NCBI GenBank assembly: GCA_965221765.1
Contig: OZ244911.1
Location: 1,612,001 to 1,676,000 of the forward strand
DNA: 64,000 nt
Direction: 5' to 3'
From: Bin25 sp965221765
GTDB lineage: Bacteria > Bacteroidota > Bacteroidia > Flavobacteriales > Flavobacteriaceae
The translations under genes and the position numbers were made by a program. This document shows, piece after piece, positions 9,374 to 18,140 of this stretch. The notes below the pieces were generated by a model, which searched no databases, was not told where the DNA came from, and was given only the letters and a program-made list of their open reading frames with translations. Each line of letters opens with the position of its first letter. Positions within the stretch are counted from its first letter, which is position 1.

Positions 9374-11129
9374 GTTGACTTCTTTTTAAGTAACGCTTAT
9401 CCTCAAATTATCGGGTGTTATCTCTCGATCACTATATTCTTTTTTGAGAATAGGGTCATTATTTTCTTTACCGTCTTCTTTGTTTGCCCAATGAAGTTTC
9501 CTTTCGGTGGCATGTTTTATCTTTTTAAAACGTTCTTACCTTCTTGCAACATAAAGACTCTCGGTGTTGCTTAAATAACAACCCATAAAAGAACGACGAT
9601 TGCAAAGGCCCATTTTAAAATGAGTTTACGGAAATGTAAATTGAACCGCTAACTTAACATGTTTTGATTAAAAAGCAAAATCCTTTTTATAAAAAGAGCA
9701 ATATATTTTTTTGGATCGTTTACTCTTCTAAACCAAAGCAATCCAAAACATGGTTTTTTCTTTATGGTATAAAGTCAGCACGGAACATCGAGATGTGCCA
9801 TGCTGACTCAAAAACGCCAGTGGCATCTGATGATTCAGAGCAGCTTACGAGCGTCGGTTATGGTGCGGTCATCACCATGGTCTAATCATTTCTAGAGCCA
9901 TATCAAGTGATTCGAATAGATAGGCATTCAATCAACTTGTTTTGTGTTGGCTAACCAGGTGGTTTATCACCACATGATAATTCTTTTTTATGGCCCAGTT
10001 TTTGAAATGATGCGACATAAAAACTCAAGGTCATAATCCAGATGGATTGTTTGAAGTTTTCTAAGCCATGCTATCAAGGTATCGAATGCTTGGACGACCC
10101 ATTTCGAGTTTAATGATAGTTCGATAGAGCCCCATCATTCTTTTCGATGATAATCATCAACCACATGAAATAGTCGAAAGATATTTATAATAGGAAAGCA
10201 TATTGTGCATGATATTGGCACGCCAAGTACTATGATCATCCACTAAGGAGTATAGGGGAGGTTTCACTCGTTTGGGATTCTAACTTTGGCATTCTTGCGT
10301 CAATGCCATCCCAAAGACACTTTTCGAAATCAATCAGTAGGATGGGTTTGAGCTCATGCGTCTAATCCTGCCGACCCTATTGATATGATGAATAATGGGA
10401 GGCGTTTTGAATCAATCTTCATCTACCAATCAAAGCCTCGCAGCCACTAGATAGGCCTGCTAGATCAGTAATTCTCTTCTTAGATCAAATAGTCCATAGT
10501 ACGACGATTTTCAATAGACCTTACCACTTTTTTTTCTAATCAACGGTTGAAAGTATGGTGATCAATCGGTAGATTCGATTGACACCACTTCACGTCGCTA
10601 TAATCGGTTTCAAGACGTTGAGTTGGTCCTAGTGAATACCGTCATTTGGACTTTCAACGATAGAAGGTGGGATGACTAATCGAATACTCTCGGCAGATCT
10701 CTTGCACCGTTTGGCCCTCTTGTTGGTGGAATGAGATTTTGACGATTTGTGATTCAGAAAATATGCTTTTTCATGGATTTAATAGTTGCATTTTAAATTA
10801 AAATAATCCATCAAACTCTATTTAGAATGTTCCTATTTTGGTTAAACCTTAAAGGGATTGGTAGATAACCAATCAAGACTGAATATTACAAACTAAAACG
10901 CTCATTTTAACAGTAAATAAAGACAAACCTTTATTGGTAATTAAAGTTTTTTGCTGAGATAGCATCGCTTATGAGACATTGAGATAAATTTTATTTATTC
11001 TCTCTACCCAGCAACCTAATCAATTTCATACTACTAGTAACCTTTAGCCTCAAAGTCTACTTTTCCTCTTTCTGTGTTATTTCGATTGAGATTGGTTTTC
11101 ACATAAATGCTTATATCATCGATTTAAAA
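9374..11129. other. 1.76-kb non-coding stretch between BspA-1 and prfC, largely a decayed IS
   Basis: Upstream of BspA-1 on the minus strand. The part from about 9780 to 10775 is an IS3-family relic (separate entry). The remaining 9374-9780 and 10800-11129 segments are AT-rich, with no credible coding frame. The BspA-1 promoter should lie just above 9373, but no full TTTG/TAnnTTTG pair was found there. Confidence 0.5.
9780..10775 (-). pseudogene. Decayed IS3-family insertion sequence (OrfA and OrfB relics)
   Basis: The minus strand from 10774 starts ATG-AAA-AAG. After a frame change it reads FSESQIVKI, then QEGQTVQEICREYSISHPTFYR-KSK, a clear match to the helix-turn-helix of IS3-family OrfA, broken by a stop and frame changes. 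Farther down, frames on the same strand give LEMGRPSIRYLDSMA and DYDLEFLCRIISK, like the G-P-x-x-IR-DNGPEF block of OrfB. Near 9900-9950 there is NAYLFESLDMALEMIRPW, like the YLFESLxEA C-terminal block. Order and spacing fit one element whose reading frames have collapsed. Terminal inverted repeats were not identified. It is inactive. Confidence 0.65.
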
Positions 11130-12725
11130 CTAGTTTGTATTAAATTCAGATTGAAAGTGGAATTTAATTGTAGGGAACTTTTGTAGGGTGTGTGATAGAG
11201 TAAATTTAGAGTCAGCTAAAAAAACCAATTGTTCACTTTTGTCTATAGCTAAAAACTTTTGTTTCAACCGTAAAAATTCTTCATACTCTCGATGTTGGTT
11301 GTTTTGATCTATCCAACAGGCTTTATAAACTGGTAAGGTTTCATAAGAGCATTCAGCACCATATTCATGTAATAATCGGTATTGAATAACTTCAAATTGT
11401 AATATACCAACCGTGCCAATAATTTCACGTCCATTGATTTGTAATCTAAATAATTGTGCTACACCTTCATCCATCAATTGATCAATTCCCTTTTTAAGTT
11501 GTTTAGTTTTTAAAGGATTTTTATTGATGATATATCTAAAATGTTCAGGTGAAAAACTTGGAATACCTTTAAATATTAATTTTTCTCCATCAGTTAGCGT
11601 ATCACCGATTTTAAAATTTCCAGTATCATGTAAACCCACAATATCACCGGGGTACGAAATTTCTATGATTTGCCTTTTTTCAGCAAAAAACGCATTGGGA
11701 GAAGAAAATTTTAATTTTTTATTCAAACGAACGTGGTAATAAGGAGTATTGCGAATAAAAGTTCCGGATACAATTTTTAAAAAAGCCAACCGATCTCGGT
11801 GTTTTGGATCCATGTTGGCATGAATTTTAAAAATAAATCCACTAAAATTGTTTTCATTGGGTTGGACTTCACGTGTTTCTGAAGTTTGAGATTTCGGATA
11901 GGGTGCAATTTCAATTAATGTGTCTAATAATTCTTGAACTCCAAAATTTTTTAAAGCTGAACCAAAGATGATGGGGTGAATTTTCCCATCCAGATAGGTT
12001 CCAATATCAAATTTGGGGTATAACTCATCGACAACTTCGATATTTTCTTGAAGTTGTTCAAAATATTTACCTCCTATAGTTTCAGTAACTTGTTTAGAGT
12101 TCGCCATATCGATGCTATGATAGATTGGCAAATGTTGTTTATCATTTGAAGAATAAATCAGCATATTGTTTTTCAAAATATGGTAGACTCCTTTAAAATC
12201 TATGCCATCACCAATAGGAAAAGTGATTGGAATTGGATTTAGTTTTAGTTGATCTTCTAATTGATCAAATAAATCAAATGGATCTAGAGCATTTCGATCC
12301 ATTTTATTTATAAAGATTATCATTGGAATACACCTCATACGACAAACTTCAACTAGTTTTTTTGTTTGCTCTTCAACCCCTTTGGCTCCATCAATCACCA
12401 CAATCACACTATCAACAGCTGTCAGTGTTCGGTAAGTATCTTCTGCAAAATCTTTGTGCCCAGGCGTATCTAAGATATTGATTTTTTTATCCTTGTAGTA
12501 AAATGCTAGCACAGAGGTGGCAACTGAAATACCACGTTGTCTTTCGATTTCCATAAAATCCGAAGTGACTGCTTTTCGAATCTTGTTTGATTTGACTGCT
12601 CCAGCTTGGTGGATGGCCCCACCAAAGAGCAATAACTTTTCTGTCAAGGTTGTTTTTCCTGCATCTGGATGTGATATGATACCAAAGGTTCTTCTTTTGA
12701 GAATTTCGTTTTCTAAAGTTTCCAT
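11130..12725 (-). CDS. prfC: Peptide chain release factor 3
   Basis: A 531-residue translational GTPase of normal RF3 length. The G1 motif SHPDAGKT is at 18-25. The switch segment RQRGISVATSV, G3 DTPGH and G4 NKMD all match RF3. The RF3-type C-terminal domains follow (GTVGILQFEVIQYRL). RF3 uses GTP to release RF1/RF2 from the ribosome after peptide release. It is divergently oriented to idi, with about 136 bp between the starts. RF3 is not universal, so its presence is informative but not odd. EF-G-like paralogues are excluded by the ROM-type DFMEIERQRGISV segment. Confidence 0.95.
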   Translation of the reverse strand: METLENEILKRRTFGIISHPDAGKTTLTEKLLLFGGAIHQAGAVKSNKIRKAVTSDFMEIERQRGISVATSVLAFYYKDKKINILDTPGHKDFAEDTYRTLTAVDSVIVVIDGAKGVEEQTKKLVEVCRMRCIPMIIFINKMDRNALDPFDLFDQLEDQLKLNPIPITFPIGDGIDFKGVYHILKNNMLIYSSNDKQHLPIYHSIDMANSKQVTETIGGKYFEQLQENIEVVDELYPKFDIGTYLDGKIHPIIFGSALKNFGVQELLDTLIEIAPYPKSQTSETREVQPNENNFSGFIFKIHANMDPKHRDRLAFLKIVSGTFIRNTPYYHVRLNKKLKFSSPNAFFAEKRQIIEISYPGDIVGLHDTGNFKIGDTLTDGEKLIFKGIPSFSPEHFRYIINKNPLKTKQLKKGIDQLMDEGVAQLFRLQINGREIIGTVGILQFEVIQYRLLHEYGAECSYETLPVYKACWIDQNNQHREYEEFLRLKQKFLAIDKSEQLVFLADSKFTLSHTLQKFPTIKFHFQSEFNTN

Positions 12726-12861
12726 AAAAAATCACGCAAAATTAAAAGATTGTTATGCTCATTTAATAGATATTCAATTTCTAATCAGATCTTTTGGACA
12801 AAAGGGAAAACCGAGTAAATCATTATAAATTTGGCGTTTAGTACCATCTAGTTTGGTTTGC

Positions 12862-13401
12862 ATGGGAAACAATGATAATCAGTTTGTTGTATTGGTCGAT
12901 AAGAAAGATCGGCCTGTAGGAAAAATGCCTAAACTAGAAGCTCACCAAAAAGGCATATTACATCGGGCTTTTTCAGTATTTATTTTGAATTCTAAAAACG
13001 AATTATTACTACAACGACGCTCTGCATCCAAATATCATTCTCCTAATCTATGGACTAATACATGTTGCAGTCATCCTTATGTTGATGAATTGGTTATTGA
13101 TGCCGCCAACAGACGACTAAAAGAAGAAATGGGTCTTGGTACCCCATTAGAATATTTATTTTATTTTATCTATCGTCAAAAAGTAGGAAATGGATTAATT
13201 GAGCATGAATTGGATTATGTTTATTATGGGTTTTCAGACCATGATCCCATCATAAATCCCCTTGAGGTATCCCAATGGAAATGGATGGCGTTAAAATCGA
13301 TAGAAAACGAATTACAAACCTCTCCAAATGATTTTACTATTTGGATGCGAATTATTTTTCCTCGGTTTTATCAGGCTATGAAAACTGAAATTGAATTTTA
13401 A
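12862..13401 (+). CDS. idi: Isopentenyl-diphosphate delta-isomerase, type 1
   Basis: A Nudix-fold enzyme of 179 residues that interconverts IPP and DMAPP in isoprenoid synthesis. Key features are the catalytic Cys in LWTNTCCSHP, the RLKEEMG metal-binding segment, and the C-terminal EVSQWKWM block typical of type 1 enzymes. I chose the ATG at 12862; a TTG three codons upstream is also possible. The gene stands alone between divergent prfC and the convergent AlbA_2 gene. The 130-bp space to the latter shows no clear terminator. Confidence 0.94.
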   Translation: MGNNDNQFVVLVDKKDRPVGKMPKLEAHQKGILHRAFSVFILNSKNELLLQRRSASKYHSPNLWTNTCCSHPYVDELVIDAANRRLKEEMGLGTPLEYLFYFIYRQKVGNGLIEHELDYVYYGFSDHDPIINPLEVSQWKWMALKSIENELQTSPNDFTIWMRIIFPRFYQAMKTEIEF

Positions 13402-13530
13402 AATTTGGGAATCTCTAACCTCGACTTTATTCCCTAGTCTTTCATGATTTTCTTGTAGTACTGTAAAACTCTTAAATCATCCTTTTTTGGATTCATCTTC
13501 CCTAAAGATCGGAGCATTCTAAAATAGCGT

Positions 13531-14682
13531 TTATGAAAGGTTTTTACGCTGAATGATTACTTTAAATAGGTTTAAATCTCGATTATCTAGGAATTTTATA
13601 TGAGGATAAGCTCTAAGAGCGCGCAAGATTCCACTTCCATACCCACGAAATGGTAAAAGTTTATTGGCAAATGAAGCAATAATTGGATTGCGTAGATTCG
13701 AAATACCCAATTGGATGTTTTCTACTGATAATTTGTTTGGAAGATGTCCTGGATTAATAATTTCAATGCGGTCAGAAAAAACAAATATTTTTATGGAATC
13801 TGATATGAAATAATCTCGATGTATTAGCGCATTTGCGATTAATTCTTCAAATACGACTCTTGGTATTTCTGGTTCGCCAATTGAATTAATACCTTGATCA
13901 TTTTGAATATGTTTGATGTTTCTGAGTACAAACCCTATTAGATTTTGAAAAATAACGGAAAGTTTTCCATTAATGTCTCGACTCTCTATGTAATGTATAT
14001 CCTCAATGTTTTTTCCAGGGAAGGATGCTGCTTTTGCAATAAAAACGGGGAACCAGAACTGAGGCCGTTTGGCAAAAAATAAGATTCCACAGTAATTTAA
14101 AACTCCATCTTTTAAAAGTTTCATATTTTCTAAAAGTTGGACAAATGAAATATCTTCATCCTTAATTTTTTTTCCATATTCTTTCTCAAAAAATTCATCA
14201 AAAAATTCTTTGTCAATGTCAGTTACAGAAGTTCCATTCACTAGAGTTGAATCAGTTTGCCCTATTTTTTGAAGCATTCGTAATAGTTCTTCCCGAGCGA
14301 TAATTTTTCGCTTATCGGCCCCCGATTTAACATACATATCACCTTTATTGTCGGTGTAAGGCTTGTTGGATCCTTCATCAACTGTAACCAACACTACCTT
14401 ACCATCAGATAAGGTAAAATTCTGAGTATGTACAATAATTGGTGGTTTTACATGCTGGGATGCCGCATTGGAAATGTGTTGATTTATTTCTCTAATATTT
14501 TTGGATGTCAAACCAGCTAAATCTCCAAAATCAGTGACCCCAATAACAATTTTTCCACCTTCAGAATTACTATATGCAACCATCTCTTGAGCAATGTGTT
14601 GAGGGTGTTTAATATCACTTTTAAACTGATGAGTAGAATCTTCACCATTGTCTATAATTACTTGTAGTTCTTTGATTCCCAT
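13531..14682 (-). CDS. AlbA_2 (Schlafen-type) putative DNA-binding protein with RecG-like/HATPase_c_4 C-terminus
   Basis: 383 residues. The N-terminal part (about 10-130) fits the AlbA_2 fold: MVAYSNSEGGKIVIGVTDFGD and MYVKSGADKRKIIAREEL. The C-terminal half has EELIANALIHRDY and GYGSGILRALRAYP, motifs of the ATP-binding domain that follows AlbA_2 in many putative regulators. It is cytoplasmic, with no signal peptide. Its ATG lies 25 bp inside the upstream PHP-ATPase gene, so the two are translationally coupled. AlbA_2 proteins often occur in defence islands as nucleases or regulators. Here it could be the effector or the regulator of the ATPase. No definite biochemical activity can be assigned. 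Confidence 0.8.
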   Translation of the reverse strand: MGIKELQVIIDNGEDSTHQFKSDIKHPQHIAQEMVAYSNSEGGKIVIGVTDFGDLAGLTSKNIREINQHISNAASQHVKPPIIVHTQNFTLSDGKVVLVTVDEGSNKPYTDNKGDMYVKSGADKRKIIAREELLRMLQKIGQTDSTLVNGTSVTDIDKEFFDEFFEKEYGKKIKDEDISFVQLLENMKLLKDGVLNYCGILFFAKRPQFWFPVFIAKAASFPGKNIEDIHYIESRDINGKLSVIFQNLIGFVLRNIKHIQNDQGINSIGEPEIPRVVFEELIANALIHRDYFISDSIKIFVFSDRIEIINPGHLPNKLSVENIQLGISNLRNPIIASFANKLLPFRGYGSGILRALRAYPHIKFLDNRDLNLFKVIIQRKNLS

Positions 14683-17300
14683 TCGTTATATAGATGTTTT
14701 CGTTTTTCAAAAGCTTCAGCTCCCCCTTCCATTATATTCACAATACTTTCTTGGATATTTTTACAATCAATACTGCCACAATCAGCCAGTACTTTTTTAT
14801 TTGAATAGTTACAAACTATAACTTTTTCTGCATCACCCAATACAGGAATATTTGCATTATGGGTAACAAAGATAAATTGAGTGTTACTTTTAAACTTGCG
14901 AATTAACTTTATTATGTCTTGGTAGATAGTTTGATTGTCAAGATCATCTTCAGGTTGATCAATAATTACCAAATCATGTTCATGTTGGTTTAAAATAAAA
15001 ATTAATAAAGCTGACGCTCTTTGACCTAGAGAGTGAGTTATCAGTTTTTCTCCTTTATATTTTATTGAAAAAATGTTGGGAACTTGCCAAGTAATAAAAT
15101 CGTAGAGATGTTTTAAAAAATAGGATTTAAAGTTATCGAATGAATTTCCTAATAAAGAACTAAGTTCATTTTTATCGTCCTGCCAAATAGATTTAAAATC
15201 CAAAAAATTTGAAACTACTGTTTTTAAGGTATGGTTGCGAATTCGACTCCCTTTAAATAAATCTTGAATAAAGTTGAGCATTTGGACCTTATCAGCTTTA
15301 TAATGAGATTCAATCTTTAGTTGGGAATCAGTCTGGTTGAATTTCTTAACAATTTTTTCAAACACTAAATATTCTTTTTGCCATAAATCATCAAGTCTAT
15401 TGACTGCATCTAACAATTGCTGATTTAAACCTTTATAAATACTTTCTGATTTATTTAATAGATTAATTCTTTTTTTGGCTTCATCAATGTCAGTTTTTAT
15501 CTTTTTTAACTTTTCTAAGTTAATTGAATGTAAATTATTTTCTTGCAAATCCATAATTGTTTTACGCTCTACTTTTGCAAATTCCTCTTTCAAGGATGCC
15601 TTCAGTTTTTCAAATTCTTTAAATTGATTCCTTAGTTGATTTTTACAAATTTCTCCTTCAATAGCTATTTTTTTTAGATTATCGATTCCATTGTTTAACT
15701 GTTGATAGGTATGAAAAAAAGCATTGAAAAATGAAGTGTTTTCAATAGATTTATACAATGTAGGTTCTTTTAGCTCTACTTCATAGCGAACTATAAAATC
15801 ATTTAAGTCTATTATAAAATATTCTATTTTCTTTATGGTTTGTTGAATCTTTATTTCATCTCGATTGAAATTAAGTTGTTTTTGTAGTTTGGTCTCAACG
15901 CCATACTTTTTATAAAATTTTAAACTATGTTGTGCATCTAGCAATTTTTCTTCCCATTCATTTTTTTCGCATGAAGAGTGCGTAACATTTTTTATTTTGT
16001 TGATTATATCAGCAATCTGTTTTTTAGTTTCTTTAATTTCTATATGCAACGGAATCAATGAATCACCAGCAAGTTTTTCAATTAAATCTTTTTCAAAACC
16101 CGAAGATCCAATAAGAGCAAGATCTTTTTGACCGAAATATAATGGCCGATTTAATACTGACTCGCGTATTGAAACACCAGGTTGCTTTTGTCCATCTATA
16201 AATACATCTGGTTCATGATTTAAAATGCGTTGAATTTCATAGGTTGAACCAAGAGTCCCTACAGAATCTATACAAACTTTACCTCCATTTCCAAGTTGAT
16301 AATCAACTAAAGCATTTTTATAGTCGGTGTCTTGTGCTTTTTCACCAAATGGTATATTTAGTGTATAACGAATTCCCTCAAGTATTGATGATTTACCACT
16401 TCCACGTGCACCAATAATAGTATTCAATTCAGGGGAAAGCAAGATTTTAGTTCCTCCTAATGCTCCAGTACCATCAAAACTAATCTCGCGGATGTGTGAA
16501 TGTTTATAAGATGGTCTTTCTTTTCTTAATCGATCATTTTTGTAGGTAAGCGCATGTTTCACAGACTTGAAACTAAATTCACCTAATTTCACGTATGTTG
16601 CTTTATCCCCTTTTGAAACATCAATAAGGTTTTTTGAATCAGAGCCTTCCACCTCCGCAGGATATAACCTACCTAATGCTTGCTTGAAAATTTTTCTTTT
16701 ATTGAGAGTTCGTACTTTTTGAAAGGCTAGGATTCGTTTTCTAACATAATTAAGTTGAAATAAGTCCTTAACACGTCCTGGGCTTAATTCTTTCCATAAT
16801 CCTTTTGATTGTTCTACATGGGGGAAAACCAAAAAGTAGTCCATTTCAAAATCATCTAACAGTTTTACTATTTCGGAGATGCTTTTACTAGGTCTATGAT
16901 TATTCTCTAAATAGGTATTATTATTTGGATTAAGTTTTGCTGAATTGAGAAATAGCTCTATTGCGTATGATTGATTCTTTTTTTTAATCCATTCTTCGGA
17001 GAAAACAACAAGGATGTGTAAGCCCGATTGACCATCTGTAACGGATAATTCGACTCCTGGTAACAAACCGATGTCGAATTGTTTGGTTTTTTTTCGTAAA
17101 TCTCTAAACTCATCTAAATCAAATTTATCATGATTGGTGATGATACCGAGATTAACACTAGCTTTAGCCAATGCTCGTGCATAATTTATTGAGTAATCAT
17201 TCTCATCATCCTCATATTTAAATTCCTTATCTGCCTTGGTATGAAGATGAAAATCTACTTTTACCCATCGACTACCATGTTCAAAAAAGTTGTCACTCAT
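14658..17300 (-). CDS. PHP-domain / SMC-like ABC ATPase (TrlF-type), candidate defence protein
   Basis: 880 residues. The N-terminal PHP phosphoesterase domain (about 10-260) has metal-binding motifs DFHLHT, TNHD, PGVELS and an FPHVEQS segment. A split SMC/Rad50-like ATPase follows. Walker A GARGSGKSS is at about 296-304. A long Lys/Glu-rich region rich in predicted coiled coil spans about 400-680. Walker B IIDQPEDDLDN is at about 777-788, followed by an FVTHNANIPVLGDA H-loop. This resembles the TrlF family of large PHP plus AAA/ABC ATPases. It is first in a two-gene unit with the AlbA_2 protein. A plausible role is nucleic-acid sensing by the ATPase with cleavage by the PHP domain, but that is inference. 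All motifs for both activities are intact. Confidence 0.8.
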   Translation of the reverse strand: MSDNFFEHGSRWVKVDFHLHTKADKEFKYEDDENDYSINYARALAKASVNLGIITNHDKFDLDEFRDLRKKTKQFDIGLLPGVELSVTDGQSGLHILVVFSEEWIKKKNQSYAIELFLNSAKLNPNNNTYLENNHRPSKSISEIVKLLDDFEMDYFLVFPHVEQSKGLWKELSPGRVKDLFQLNYVRKRILAFQKVRTLNKRKIFKQALGRLYPAEVEGSDSKNLIDVSKGDKATYVKLGEFSFKSVKHALTYKNDRLRKERPSYKHSHIREISFDGTGALGGTKILLSPELNTIIGARGSGKSSILEGIRYTLNIPFGEKAQDTDYKNALVDYQLGNGGKVCIDSVGTLGSTYEIQRILNHEPDVFIDGQKQPGVSIRESVLNRPLYFGQKDLALIGSSGFEKDLIEKLAGDSLIPLHIEIKETKKQIADIINKIKNVTHSSCEKNEWEEKLLDAQHSLKFYKKYGVETKLQKQLNFNRDEIKIQQTIKKIEYFIIDLNDFIVRYEVELKEPTLYKSIENTSFFNAFFHTYQQLNNGIDNLKKIAIEGEICKNQLRNQFKEFEKLKASLKEEFAKVERKTIMDLQENNLHSINLEKLKKIKTDIDEAKKRINLLNKSESIYKGLNQQLLDAVNRLDDLWQKEYLVFEKIVKKFNQTDSQLKIESHYKADKVQMLNFIQDLFKGSRIRNHTLKTVVSNFLDFKSIWQDDKNELSSLLGNSFDNFKSYFLKHLYDFITWQVPNIFSIKYKGEKLITHSLGQRASALLIFILNQHEHDLVIIDQPEDDLDNQTIYQDIIKLIRKFKSNTQFIFVTHNANIPVLGDAEKVIVCNYSNKKVLADCGSIDCKNIQESIVNIMEGGAEAFEKRKHLYNEWESKNYK

Positions 17301-17401
17301 AAATTAATATGCAATAACGATGCATTCATACAAAATCGATGCAAGTTAGTTTAAGAAACATTCTCTAATGTAATGATACAAAGTGTTTTTTGGCACTCAT
17401 C

Positions 17402-18139
17402 TTAATTTTCTTTTGATTTGCGATTTTCTATAAAGGTCATTAATTCACGGCCATAAATAGATTGACGAACTTCATCGGATAAAGCATTTGAAATGGAATC
17501 CAACCAATGAGTTTGAACCTCTAATGCGTGAGTCAAAACGATGTATGGAGCCATAAACTTGTCAGCATTTTGAATGGCATAATTGATAGAAAAAAGATAT
17601 CTCCGAGTCAAAAGATTATCAATGGCTTGTTGTAATGAATCAGCCAACATTAAATTTTTGCTTTTTTGAGCATTGAAATAATCTTCAAGCAAATCTAAAT
17701 TTTGATGTTGAAATCTTCGTTGATAAGAAAAAAAATCTTGAAGTAAATTTTGATTTTCAGAACCTGTGATGATGGCACTACTTTCAAATGTGCTCAATTG
17801 GGTTTGAATATCAATCATTCCAGGTTCGCCAAAAAAAGTGATGATATCATTTAAGGTATCTCCATCTTTTTTTTGAAGGTATAAATAGAAAATTTCTGGT
17901 TGTTCTAGCTCATAGATGAATTCAAAATTCGGATTGCCTGAAACAATCAGAGAGTCAATAGAAACGATTTCTGAATCTTCTACTTTTTGTAAAAAAAGAG
18001 TGCCTTTTCGAAGTCTATCAACCGATCCGACGATGGTCATCGTGTTTTCAGTAGTGGTCTTTTTTTGAGATTTACATGCGCTTAAAAGAGTGCATAGCAC
18101 TAGTAGGATAAACATTGGTAAAGAAAAACGGTGGTTCAT
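17402..18139 (-). CDS. Lipoprotein with DUF4369-like domain
   Basis: 245 residues. The signal peptide ends in the lipobox LLSAC (Cys at about residue 22). About 45-150 resembles DUF4369, the beta-sandwich found at the N-terminus of many Bacteroidota thioredoxin-like lipoproteins (GSVDRLRKGTLFLQKV, FYLYLQKKDGD, ITGSENQ). The rest is helical, and no thioredoxin CxxC domain follows, so this is a stand-alone or shortened form. The gene starts 1 bp after the stop of the upstream DUF5916 gene, making an envelope-protein pair. Function is unknown; a periplasmic or outer-membrane-anchored location is inferred from the lipobox. Confidence 0.75.
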   Translation of the reverse strand: MNHRFSLPMFILLVLCTLLSACKSQKKTTTENTMTIVGSVDRLRKGTLFLQKVEDSEIVSIDSLIVSGNPNFEFIYELEQPEIFYLYLQKKDGDTLNDIITFFGEPGMIDIQTQLSTFESSAIITGSENQNLLQDFFSYQRRFQHQNLDLLEDYFNAQKSKNLMLADSLQQAIDNLLTRRYLFSINYAIQNADKFMAPYIVLTHALEVQTHWLDSISNALSDEVRQSIYGRELMTFIENRKSKEN

Positions 18140-18140
18140 A

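Noticed and set aside
9664..9885. Plus-strand 73-codon open frame
   Set aside because: Overlaps the minus-strand IS3 OrfB relic, has no recognisable content, and fits an antisense shadow.
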